DNA from: Solirubrobacteraceae bacterium
Lineage (GTDB): Bacteria > Actinomycetota > Thermoleophilia > Solirubrobacterales > Solirubrobacteraceae
NCBI GenBank assembly: GCA_030690545.1
Contig: JAUYGN010000047.1
Location: forward strand, 1-64,000
DNA length: 64,000 nucleotides
Reading direction: 5' to 3'
The position numbers were made by a program, and so were the translations under genes. Positions within the stretch are counted from its first letter, which is position 1. Each line of letters begins with the position of its first letter. Positions 54,721 to 63,001 of the stretch are shown here, piece after piece. The notes below the pieces were generated by a model that saw only the letters and a list, made by a program, of their open reading frames with translations, ran no database searches and was not told the origin of the DNA.

Positions 54721-55691
54721 GAGCGGATCCTGCGTCCGATGGGTGCACCGGCGGCGATCAGTCGTTCGATGAGCTGACGGGGATGCAGGAGCGCCTGCTC
54801 TTGCGTCGTTCTCAGCACGCGTTCGCCGGCGGCCTCGAGATCGGCCTGCCGCTCGGCGTCGAGGTCATGCGCGATCGCGCCGTCGTGCCAGGCGCTGTCG
54901 ACCTCGAGGATCAGGCGTTGGGCGGGCCAGCGGAAGTCCGGGTAGTAGATGGCGGTTCCGCCTCGGGCCGACCGTGTCACGTACTGACCGTTCACCGTCG
55001 GATGCTCGATGCCGGCCGCCAGGAGCATGTCGAGCACGCCGTCCTCGTCGCCGCTGCGTGTCGGCGCCGGACCGCTGGAGATGATCGCCACGAGCCGCTT
55101 CGCGCCGCGGTGGCCGTTGGCGCGGCGCACGACGTCGGCGATCTGCTTGACGTTCGTGGACCGCTCGGCCTGTGCCTGGCGAACGGCACGCTTCAGCCTC
55201 TCGTCCGACAGCAGCGGGGCGACGTCGAGCAGCGCGCGGGCGGCGGTCGTCGTCGGGATGCCGTGGCGCCGGGTGACGTCGTGCCGTGCGATCGAGCGCG
55301 AGCGATGAAATCGGATGCCGTCGCGGGGCTTGCGGTGACTCGATCCGCGCACCGTCACGTCGATCCAGCGGTCGTCCCAGCGCACGAACCCCCACAGCGA
55401 GGAGGAGGCCCAGTGGCTCGTGAAGGCGCCATCGCCGCCGGCGAGGACGGCGCCCATCAGCTGCGCGTGGATCGTCTGCCCCGGGTGGCCGACGGCGTAG
55501 ACGCCCAGGTGGAGGCGATGCAACTGCCCCTTCGTAACCCGGCGCGCCACCGCGCCATCGTCGAGGCCGCACGCGACGAGCTGATCGAATCGGATCCTCC
55601 CGTGCTGTCGTGCGGCCTTGCGCGCGACCAGCAGATCGGGGGGCGTGGCGGATCGTCCTCGCGGACCGAGGCTCATCCGCCCCACCCCCAT
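54717..55691 (-). CDS. DUF559-domain protein with AbiEi-antitoxin-like N-terminal region
   Basis: GRIRFDQLVACGLDDGAVARRVTKGQLHRLHLGVYAVGHPG... and C-terminal YPDFRWPAQRLILEVDSAWHDGAIAHDLDAERQADLEAAGERVLRTT. N-terminus lies in a palindromic repeat; start uncertain. Confidence 0.8.
   Translation of the reverse strand: MGVGRMSLGPRGRSATPPDLLVARKAARQHGRIRFDQLVACGLDDGAVARRVTKGQLHRLHLGVYAVGHPGQTIHAQLMGAVLAGGDGAFTSHWASSSLWGFVRWDDRWIDVTVRGSSHRKPRDGIRFHRSRSIARHDVTRRHGIPTTTAARALLDVAPLLSDERLKRAVRQAQAERSTNVKQIADVVRRANGHRGAKRLVAIISSGPAPTRSGDEDGVLDMLLAAGIEHPTVNGQYVTRSARGGTAIYYPDFRWPAQRLILEVDSAWHDGAIAHDLDAERQADLEAAGERVLRTTQEQALLHPRQLIERLIAAGAPIGRRIRS
55640..55688. repeat. Palindromic repeat element, copy 2 of 3
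   Basis: ggggcgtggcggatcgtcctcgcggaccgaggctcatccgccccacccc. Confidence 0.8.
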
Positions 55692-55813
55692 GCGATTCGC
55701 CGTTGCGCGTGCATCGGCCAACCGTGCCGGGCGGAGTGTCGCGAAACCAGACCCGCGCGTCACAAGACAGCACAGGATGCGTCGCAGCACTGCGCGCGCC
55801 GACCCGCCCCGCC

Positions 55814-55862
55814 GGGGTGTGGCGTTTCGGCCTTGCGGAGCGAGGCTCATCCGCCCCACCCC
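55814..55862. repeat. Palindromic repeat element, copy 3 of 3
   Basis: ggggtgtggcgtttcggccttgcggagcgaggctcatccgccccacccc. Confidence 0.8.
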
Positions 55863-55926
55863 CTCACGGCCAGCGCTCGAGCGTCGGCGAGCGCTACTGG
55901 GCGGGCGCGGCCACCGGGCGGCGCGG

Positions 55927-56292
55927 CTACTGGCTCTCCCCGGCGCGGTCTCGCGTGGCGTCCCACTCCTTCACGATGCGCTTGGCGGCGAACACCCGCC
56001 AGGCGTCCTCCAGCAGCTCGCCGAGCTCGTCAGGGTCGACCGCCTCGAGCCGCACGAGCACATACGGATAGCCGTCGTAGTGCGGCGTCGTGAAGAAGGT
56101 CTCAGGCTCGGACTGCAGCAGCGCCTCGCGCTCGCCCATGTCCGTCACGCGGATGGCGAGCGCGTCGGGATCGGACCGCAACCGGCACATGCCCTTGCCG
56201 CGCACGCGCAGCGCCGGCGCGCCGTACGACGTCCCGACCTCGACGCCCGGCAGCTGCGTTCCGAGCTGTACGACGTCGTCCCAGGTCGGCAT
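55927..56292 (-). CDS. MmcQ/YjbR-family protein
   Basis: MPTWDDVVQLGTQLPGVEVGTSYGAPALRVRGKGMCRLR...LVRLEAVDPDELGELLEDAWRVFAAKR. Confidence 0.85.
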   Translation of the reverse strand: MPTWDDVVQLGTQLPGVEVGTSYGAPALRVRGKGMCRLRSDPDALAIRVTDMGEREALLQSEPETFFTTPHYDGYPYVLVRLEAVDPDELGELLEDAWRVFAAKRIVKEWDATRDRAGESQ

Positions 56293-56310
56293 CCGGACCC
56301 CGGTCCGCTC

Positions 56311-57351
56311 TCAGGCCTTGTCGAGCTCGGAGACGATCAGCGGGAACCAGTCCTCGTCGGCGCGCATGCCGACGAAGACGTCGAGATGTCCGTAGCCGGC
56401 GACGATGTGCAGCGCGTGGCGGCCGGGGGCGACGCCCTCCAGCCACTCGTACGTGCGGCGCTGGCTCTCGGGCAGGAAGCAGTGGTTCTTGCCGCCGGTG
56501 ATCAGCACGAAGCGCGCGTCGGTCTGCGGCGGCTGGGCGACGAAGCTCGCCGGCAGCTCCGGTCGCCCGTCGACGCTGACGAGATGGCCGCGCCGCACGC
56601 ACTGCGAGATCTGCTTGAAGAACGTCAGCGGCGCGGGGCCGAACTCGCCCTTCGTCCACTCGTGGGTCTCGGCGCTGAGCTGCTCGTGCGTCCACAGCGT
56701 CGGGTCGCCGGAGCCGAACATGAAGCTCGACACCTTGCAGACGCCGTTGTCGCACTTGCGCCGCGAGACCATGCAGTACGCCGTCAGCAGCTTGGGCAGG
56801 ATCCACGGCGCGCCGTCGCGCCCCCAGCGCGGGTCGAGGTAGCCGAGCAGGCGCGAGACCGGCGGCACGACGTAGCGCAGCTTGAGCCCCGAGACGCGCG
56901 GCACGACCGGGTGCAGCGTCACCGCGCTGGCGACGATCGTGCGCACCTCGGGGATCAGGCCCGCGCAGGCCGACATCATGAAGCTCGTCGAGCCCTGGCA
57001 GTGCGTGACGGCTTGCAGCGAGCTCGCGCCCGTCTGCTCGAGCACCTTCGCGACCGCGAGTGGGTGGTCGAGGACCGCGGCCTGGTCGAGCGTCCACGTG
57101 TTGTTCGGCACGTCCATGCTCGCGCGCCACGTCTCCATCCAGACGTCGTAGCCGGCCTCCAGCAGCGCGTCGACGATCGTCGTCGGGTTCGGCGGGCGCC
57201 AGATCTCCGTTCGCACGCCGACGCCGTGGACGAGCAGCACCGGCCCCTTCGTCGGCTTCTTGCGCCCGCGCACGTGGATGACGTTGCAGGGAACGCCGTC
57301 CGCCGTGTCGAGCGCGAACGTCTCGTCGGTGTGGGTGGCGCCGGTGGTCAA
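56311..57351 (-). CDS. Alpha/beta hydrolase
   Basis: GPVLLVHGVGVRTEIWRPP...LQAVTHCQGSTSFMM...VAGYGHLDVFVG. Likely TTG start overlapping the upstream TGA (TTGA). Confidence 0.85.
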   Translation of the reverse strand: MTTGATHTDETFALDTADGVPCNVIHVRGRKKPTKGPVLLVHGVGVRTEIWRPPNPTTIVDALLEAGYDVWMETWRASMDVPNNTWTLDQAAVLDHPLAVAKVLEQTGASSLQAVTHCQGSTSFMMSACAGLIPEVRTIVASAVTLHPVVPRVSGLKLRYVVPPVSRLLGYLDPRWGRDGAPWILPKLLTAYCMVSRRKCDNGVCKVSSFMFGSGDPTLWTHEQLSAETHEWTKGEFGPAPLTFFKQISQCVRRGHLVSVDGRPELPASFVAQPPQTDARFVLITGGKNHCFLPESQRRTYEWLEGVAPGRHALHIVAGYGHLDVFVGMRADEDWFPLIVSELDKA

Positions 57352-59846
57352 TCGCTGCCCTTCCTCTCCTTCTTGCCCTTCAGCTTCGCGACCGGGCCGA
57401 ACGTGTCCCACAGGTTGCCGGCGAACAGCTTGCTGAAGCGCGCGAGCGCGTCGACCCGATGCGCGGGATCGACGCGAAACGTCGTCAGCTGGACCGCGAA
57501 GTCGGCCGGCAGCACCTTGAGGATGCCGGTCGCGACGACCTCTGAGTCGGGCTGGTCCGGCTCGACGTGCCCGGCGAGGATGTGGGTGAAGAGCGTCGTC
57601 GTGTCGTCCCAGAGGTCGAAGCCGGGGTCGTCCTTGACCTCCTTGTAGCCGTTCAGGGTGATCGGGTGGCCGGCGCCGTCCTGCAGCAGCAGGCGGTACT
57701 TCATGAGCTTGCGCTCCTTGCCGTCGTCGTCGGGGTCGCCGTCGACGAAGAGGTTGAACCAGCCCTTGGAGACCGGCAGCTTGCCGCCGAGCGCGTCGCA
57801 GTCGACGTAGCCCTCGGCGCTGCCCTGACGGTTCGGATCGGCGACGAAGCGCTCGATGTCGTCCATCGTGATCGTCAGGTGGAACATGCACTTCGTCTTG
57901 GACTTCTTGCCCTTGCGGTAGCCCTTGTCGAAGTCGGCTTCACCGAACGTGATGAAGCCGCGCATCTTCTCGGTGAACTCCAGCGACGCGGGGTTCTCGC
58001 TGGCGGGCGGCGGCTGGGCGGCGGCGCCGGCCGCGGCCGCGCCCCCGTCCTCGCTGGCAGGCGGCGGTGGCGGTGGTGCGGTCACGGCTGCTCCCTTCAT
58101 GTCCTCGAGGATGGCATCGGCGAAGCGGTCGGCGAGCCCGGCGATCGTCAGGCTCGGGTTGGGACCGACGGGACCGGGCATCACCGAGCCGTCGGCGATG
58201 TGCAGGCCCGGATAGTTGTACACCCGACCCCAGGGGTCCACGACCCCCTCGCGGTCGTCGCGGCCCATCGGCGCGCCGCCCAGCGCGTGCACGGTGACGA
58301 CGCGGCTCAGCCACCAGATCGGGTTGTCGAGGAAGACCCCGCCGAGCTCCTCGGCGACCGCTTTGGAGACGCCGCGCACGCGGTCGAAGTAGGCCTTCGA
58401 GGAGCCGTCCTTCTTCCAGTCGACCGCGAGGCCGCCGTTGCGCAGCGACATGGTCCCCTCGGGGACGTCGCGGCCCATCCCCAGCAGCGGCAGGAAGCCG
58501 GCCGACTCCGCGCAGTCGCCGATGAAGCTCGCGATCTCCTCGCCGACGTCTGTGTCGCGCTGCCTGATGAAGTCGCTGGCGAGCTTGGGCAGCTTGGGGA
58601 GCAGCGACTTCGCCGCACGCGGCGCGTCGACCAGCTGCAGCATCCAGCTGACGAACTCGGGCTGGCCGGCGTCCTCGAGGTAGAACCCGCGGCCCTCTCC
58701 CCCGTCGAGTGCGTCGGGCACGCGGATCGCGCTCGTGATGACCGGCGCGTGCGCGGAGTCCATGACGTTGACGACGCGCGTGCCGTCCGGGCCGTCGGTC
58801 CGGCACTGGCGCGCGAACGTCAGCAGGTCGCCGTTGCCGCCGAAGCGCGTCCCGAGCGCGCGGCTGATCATCGGGAACGCGGCACGGTTTCGCAGCAGCA
58901 GGAACGTCGTGCCGAGCGTCCCCGCCGACAGGATCAACCGATCGCAGGTGACGGTGTGGCGCGGCAGCGCCTTCGTGTCGGTCTCGTGGCCCTCGGCCTC
59001 AGGGTCGTGGACGACGTAGTCGATCCGGTAGCCGCCGCCCTCGCGCGGCGCGAAGGAGCGCACCTCGTGGCGCGTGCGAACCTCCGCCCCGGCGTGCCAG
59101 GCAGCGGTGATGTACGTGTAGTCGAGCGTGTTCTTCGAGCCGTGGTTGCAGCCGAGGTCGCACTCGCCGGTGAGCTTGCAGGTCAGCCGGGTCGCGCCGT
59201 GGATGTTCGGCCGGTCCTCCCGGATCGGCTCGCCGACCCGCGGCGGCTCGCCGTCGTTGGCGAACGTGACGGCGAGGTTGACGAGGTCCCAGTCGAGGCC
59301 GAGGTTGCGGGCGGCGTCGCGGTAGGCGAGCGTCTTGAGCGTCGCGTCGTAGGGCGGCTGGTCGAGCGGGTACTTCTGGACGTTCATCATCTGCTCGACG
59401 CGGTCGTAGTGCGGGTCGAGGTCGGCGCGCGTCACCGGCCAGTACTCGTAGCCGTCCTTCCACGAGCCCTTGCCGGCCTCCTCGCGCACGAACCACTCCT
59501 CGTCCTTGCGCAGCAGGACGTTGGCGTAGATCAGCGAGCCGCCGCCGAGACCGCTCGCGCAGATCGCATCGATGTTCTCGAATGCCCAGAGGTTGAACAT
59601 CCCGTGCAGGCCGGCGCTCGGATCCCAGAACTGGGACTTCATCCCGAGCGGCGAGCGCGGGAACGAGTTGGGCGGAAACGCCTTGCCGCGCTCGAGCAGG
59701 CAGACGCTGTGCCCCGCCTCGGTGAGGCGGTACGCGGTCACCGATCCGCCGAACCCGGATCCGACGACGACGGCATCGAAATGCTCTGCGCTGGTGCTCA
59801 CACGGTCTCCGTCCAGTGGTCGTCTACGGGTCGGCGAGGGCGGCAC
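57348..59846 (-). CDS. GMC/cholesterol oxidase-like oxidoreductase with extra C-terminal domain
   Basis: FDAVVVGSGFGGSVTAYRLTEAGHSVCLLERGKAFPPNSFPRSP...GLHIADGSVMPGPVGPNPSLTIAGLADRFADAI, then ~230 further residues. Start may be GTG 59801. Confidence 0.9.
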   Translation of the reverse strand: MPPSPTRRRPLDGDRVSTSAEHFDAVVVGSGFGGSVTAYRLTEAGHSVCLLERGKAFPPNSFPRSPLGMKSQFWDPSAGLHGMFNLWAFENIDAICASGLGGGSLIYANVLLRKDEEWFVREEAGKGSWKDGYEYWPVTRADLDPHYDRVEQMMNVQKYPLDQPPYDATLKTLAYRDAARNLGLDWDLVNLAVTFANDGEPPRVGEPIREDRPNIHGATRLTCKLTGECDLGCNHGSKNTLDYTYITAAWHAGAEVRTRHEVRSFAPREGGGYRIDYVVHDPEAEGHETDTKALPRHTVTCDRLILSAGTLGTTFLLLRNRAAFPMISRALGTRFGGNGDLLTFARQCRTDGPDGTRVVNVMDSAHAPVITSAIRVPDALDGGEGRGFYLEDAGQPEFVSWMLQLVDAPRAAKSLLPKLPKLASDFIRQRDTDVGEEIASFIGDCAESAGFLPLLGMGRDVPEGTMSLRNGGLAVDWKKDGSSKAYFDRVRGVSKAVAEELGGVFLDNPIWWLSRVVTVHALGGAPMGRDDREGVVDPWGRVYNYPGLHIADGSVMPGPVGPNPSLTIAGLADRFADAILEDMKGAAVTAPPPPPPASEDGGAAAAGAAAQPPPASENPASLEFTEKMRGFITFGEADFDKGYRKGKKSKTKCMFHLTITMDDIERFVADPNRQGSAEGYVDCDALGGKLPVSKGWFNLFVDGDPDDDGKERKLMKYRLLLQDGAGHPITLNGYKEVKDDPGFDLWDDTTTLFTHILAGHVEPDQPDSEVVATGILKVLPADFAVQLTTFRVDPAHRVDALARFSKLFAGNLWDTFGPVAKLKGKKERKGSD

Positions 59847-59888
59847 CTAGCTATAGCCGATGCCCCTCCGTGCTGCAACGCATGGGCG

Positions 59889-61148
59889 CTATTGCGCGCC
59901 GATCTCCCTCGCCGGCAGCGCGGGCCGGGTCGGGCGGGTACGGCGCGCGAGCGATGCCGGTGGCGTGAACGCCTGCCGCGCAAGCCAGGCCACCATCGGC
60001 AGCGACCAGGCGAGGAAGAAGACGGCCTGCATGTCGGGGCTGAGCACCTCCGGCGCGCGCTGGAAGGTCACCCAGACGAGGGCCGTCGTCGTGAGCGCGA
60101 GGACGGGCGGTCGCTCGGGACGGCAGAGCGACTCCCAGGTCAGCAGCGCGAGCAGGAACGGCAGCTCGTAGTAGATGACGTTCCACGGGTCCAGCACGCA
60201 GCGCAGCAAGAGCAGCAGCGCGAGCAGCAGCAGGATCTGCTCGCCGCCGAAGCGCGGCACCGCACGGTGCACCCGCGCCCAGGCCAGCGACAGCGGGATC
60301 ACGAGCAGCGCGATCAGCGGATGCGTCAGCGGGGACAGCCAGGCGGGCGGGACGCGGTAGCCGTCGGGCTTGGGCAGGCCGTCGCCGCCGATCACGACAT
60401 GGCCGCTCTCGCCGAGAAACCAGAACGCCTGCCAGGGGACGAAGATGTGGCCGGTCGTGCTGGCGCCCTTGACGAGCATCGTCGTGCCCGTCGGCGCCGC
60501 GAGCAGGATCGGCGCGAGGACGACGGCGGTCACCGCGCCGGCGATCGCGAGCGCGCGGATGCGTCGCTCGGGCAGCGCCAGCAGGACCGGTCCGATCGCC
60601 AGCACCGCCCACTGCTTGCTGGCGATCGCGAGACCCAGCAGGACCGCGGCGAGCACCGTCCGTCCGTCGATCGCCGCGAGCACCGCGCCGATGCAGAACG
60701 CCGCGCACAGCAGCTCCTCGGGATGCCCGAGCTCCAGGGCGCGAATCGTGATCGGGTTGACGACGCAGAGCGCGAGCACAAGTGTGCGGACGCCGGTCGA
60801 GCGGCCGCGCCGGGCCAGGCGGCGCACGAGCAGCACGCCGAGCGCCGCGACGGCCAGCAGCCCCGGAATCGACACCGCTCGGTAGACCGCGAGCTCGCCG
60901 CCGCCGAGCCATGCGACGGCGCCCGCGACGGGGGCGCGCAGGACCATCGATCCGCCGTAGGCGGGCACCTGTGCGAGGAAGCCGCGGACGTCGCCGGCGA
61001 TCAGCGACGCGAAGGCGGCCGAGGCCTCGTGGTCGTAGTCGCTCCAGGCGAAGCCCTGCAGGGTCAGCCAGCTCATCATCGCGACGCCGATCAGGGCAGC
61101 GGCCCACCAGCTCCATTCGCTGCGAACTCGCGTGCGCACATGCTGCAC
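59889..61148 (-). CDS. Polytopic membrane protein, GT87/DUF2029-like glycosyltransferase
   Basis: Multiple TM helices, N-terminal DYDHEA and reentrant AIASKQWAVLAIGPVLL motif. Confidence 0.65.
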   Translation of the reverse strand: MQHVRTRVRSEWSWWAAALIGVAMMSWLTLQGFAWSDYDHEASAAFASLIAGDVRGFLAQVPAYGGSMVLRAPVAGAVAWLGGGELAVYRAVSIPGLLAVAALGVLLVRRLARRGRSTGVRTLVLALCVVNPITIRALELGHPEELLCAAFCIGAVLAAIDGRTVLAAVLLGLAIASKQWAVLAIGPVLLALPERRIRALAIAGAVTAVVLAPILLAAPTGTTMLVKGASTTGHIFVPWQAFWFLGESGHVVIGGDGLPKPDGYRVPPAWLSPLTHPLIALLVIPLSLAWARVHRAVPRFGGEQILLLLALLLLLRCVLDPWNVIYYELPFLLALLTWESLCRPERPPVLALTTTALVWVTFQRAPEVLSPDMQAVFFLAWSLPMVAWLARQAFTPPASLARRTRPTRPALPAREIGAQ

Positions 61149-61187
61149 ATCGGCAACGGCGCGGCGGCGCTTGATCGCGCCGCTCGG

Positions 61188-62270
61188 CTATCCGACGTTC
61201 CGCAGCGCCTTGGACAGCCCGTTGAGCACCTCGTGGCCGTCGGCGGTCACCACGACGAGGTCCTCGATCCGCACGCCGACGGCGCCGGGCACGTAGATGC
61301 CCGGCTCGACGGTGACGACGTTGCCGGCGGCGAGCGGTGCGTCGCCGGTCTTCGACAGGCGCGGCCCCTCGTGGACCTCCACGCCGACGCCGTGTCCGAG
61401 GCCGTGCCCGAAGTGCTCGGCGTGGCCGGCCTGATCGATGACCGCCCGCGCGACGGCGTCGATCTCCTTGCCGGTCGGCCCGGGGCGCAGCGCGGCGAGC
61501 GCCGCCTCCTGGGCGGCGAGCACGGTGTAGTAGACGGCACGCGCACGCGGATCGAGCTCGCCCGTCGCGACCGTTCGCGTGCAGTCCGAGGCGTAGCCGT
61601 CGAGCTGTGCGCCCCAGTCGATGACGACGAGCGTGTCATTCGGGATCGGCACGTCGCGCGGCATCGCGTGCGGCAGCGCGCCGTGCTCGCCGGCGGCGAC
61701 GATCGGGGCGAACGAGACGCCCTCGGCGCCGCGGCGGCGGATCGCGATCTCGAGGTCGAGCGCGACGTCGCGCTCGGTGCGGCCCACGATGCCGGCGCCG
61801 ACGACCGCTTCGAAGGCCTCGTCGGCGAGCGCCGCCGCCGCGCGGATGCTGTCGATCTCGGCGGGATCCTTGATCGCGCGCAGCGCCTCGACGATCCCGC
61901 CCGCGGCGAGGAGCTCGATGCCGTCGCCGCCGTGCTCCGCGAGGAGCTTGCCGAGCTGGGCGTGCTGGCGGACGGTGAGGTGGGCGTCGTCGAAGCCGAG
62001 CTTGAACGGTCCGGCGGGCAGGCCCGTCACGACCTGCTTGAGCAGATCGGTCTCGATCTCGCGCTCCCACTCGGGGGCAAGCTGCTCGGCGGACTGCGTG
62101 AGGTAGCGAAAGTCGGTCACGAAGCGCAGCCGCTGCGTACCGACGACGGCAGCGGCGTTGGAGCCGTCGAAGCCCGTCAGCCAGCGCACGTTGGCCAGGT
62201 TGGAGACGAGCAGCGCGTCGAGCTCGTGCTCGGCGACCTTCGCCTGCAGCGCTGCGCGGCGCGCGCTCAT
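61188..62270 (-). CDS. Xaa-Pro aminopeptidase/dipeptidase (M24 family)
   Basis: NVRWLTGFDGSNAA...VVIDWGAQLDGYASDCTRTVATGEL...HGLGHGVGVEVHEGPRLS...VTVEPGIYVPGAVGVRIEDLVVV. Confidence 0.95.
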   Translation of the reverse strand: MSARRAALQAKVAEHELDALLVSNLANVRWLTGFDGSNAAAVVGTQRLRFVTDFRYLTQSAEQLAPEWEREIETDLLKQVVTGLPAGPFKLGFDDAHLTVRQHAQLGKLLAEHGGDGIELLAAGGIVEALRAIKDPAEIDSIRAAAALADEAFEAVVGAGIVGRTERDVALDLEIAIRRRGAEGVSFAPIVAAGEHGALPHAMPRDVPIPNDTLVVIDWGAQLDGYASDCTRTVATGELDPRARAVYYTVLAAQEAALAALRPGPTGKEIDAVARAVIDQAGHAEHFGHGLGHGVGVEVHEGPRLSKTGDAPLAAGNVVTVEPGIYVPGAVGVRIEDLVVVTADGHEVLNGLSKALRNVG

Positions 62271-62325
62271 CGTGAGCGGCGGGGCAGCGGCCGTGCCCGC
62301 GCGTGCGCCGGTCGCGTGCGGGTCG

Positions 62326-62775
62326 TCATCGCTCCAGCTCTGCCTTGAGGATCGCGAGCGCCTCGCGGTAGCCGTCGACGCCCTTGCCGGCGACGGTCGC
62401 GACGCAGCCCTCGGCGAGGACGGAGACGTGGCGCCATTCCTCGCGCGCGTGCACGTCGGAGAGGTGCACCTCGACGGCGGGCACGCCGGCGAACTGCAGC
62501 GCGTCGCCGAGCGCGCGCGAGTAGTGCGACCAGGCGCCGGCGTTGATGATCGCCGCGTCGGCGAGGTCGGCGACGCGGTGCAGCTCCTCGACGAACTCGC
62601 CCTCGTGGTTGGTCTGAAAGAAGCGCGCGTTGACGTCGAGCTCGCTGGCGTAGGCGTCGATCGCCTGCTCGAGCTGCAGGAACGTCAGCCCGCCGTAGTG
62701 CGCGGGATCGCGGCGCCCGATCTGGTCGAGGTTGACGCCGTGCATGACGTGGATGCGGTTGTGGCTGGTCGACAT
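62326..62775 (-). CDS. aroQ: Type II 3-dehydroquinate dehydratase
   Basis: IHVMHGVNLDQIGRRDPAHYGG...FQTNHEGEFVEELHR...AAIINAGAWSHYSRALGDAL...VEVHLSDVHAREEWRHVS. Confidence 0.96.
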   Translation of the reverse strand: MSTSHNRIHVMHGVNLDQIGRRDPAHYGGLTFLQLEQAIDAYASELDVNARFFQTNHEGEFVEELHRVADLADAAIINAGAWSHYSRALGDALQFAGVPAVEVHLSDVHAREEWRHVSVLAEGCVATVAGKGVDGYREALAILKAELER

Positions 62776-62918
62776 GTGCGCTGGACTCTGCCAGACACGT
62801 CCATGGCGACCGGCACTTGGAGGCATCCGAACTGCGGCCGAGCATGCCGCGCAATGGGGTGAGTCGGCCGGCAGGAGCCTGCGTGCCGCGCGCACCGCGA
62901 CGTCTCCCTGACGCTCGT

Positions 62919-62957
62919 GGTGCGCTTTTCAACTCGTCAGCGGTTGAAAAGCGCACC
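62919..62957. terminator. Perfect 15-bp stem hairpin between aroB and aroQ
   Basis: ggtgcgcttttcaac-tcgtcagcg-gttgaaaagcgcacc. Confidence 0.65.
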
Positions 62958-63001
62958 GCGCCGGTCCACGCTCCTGCTCGAGCGCGGATCTCATGGCGCG
63001 C

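Noticed and set aside
57567-62348. 1593-aa plus-strand ORF
   Set aside because: Antisense to recognisable GMC oxidoreductase, GT87-like and M24 peptidase genes; low-complexity Arg/Ala/Gly/Val translation typical of high-GC shadow ORFs.
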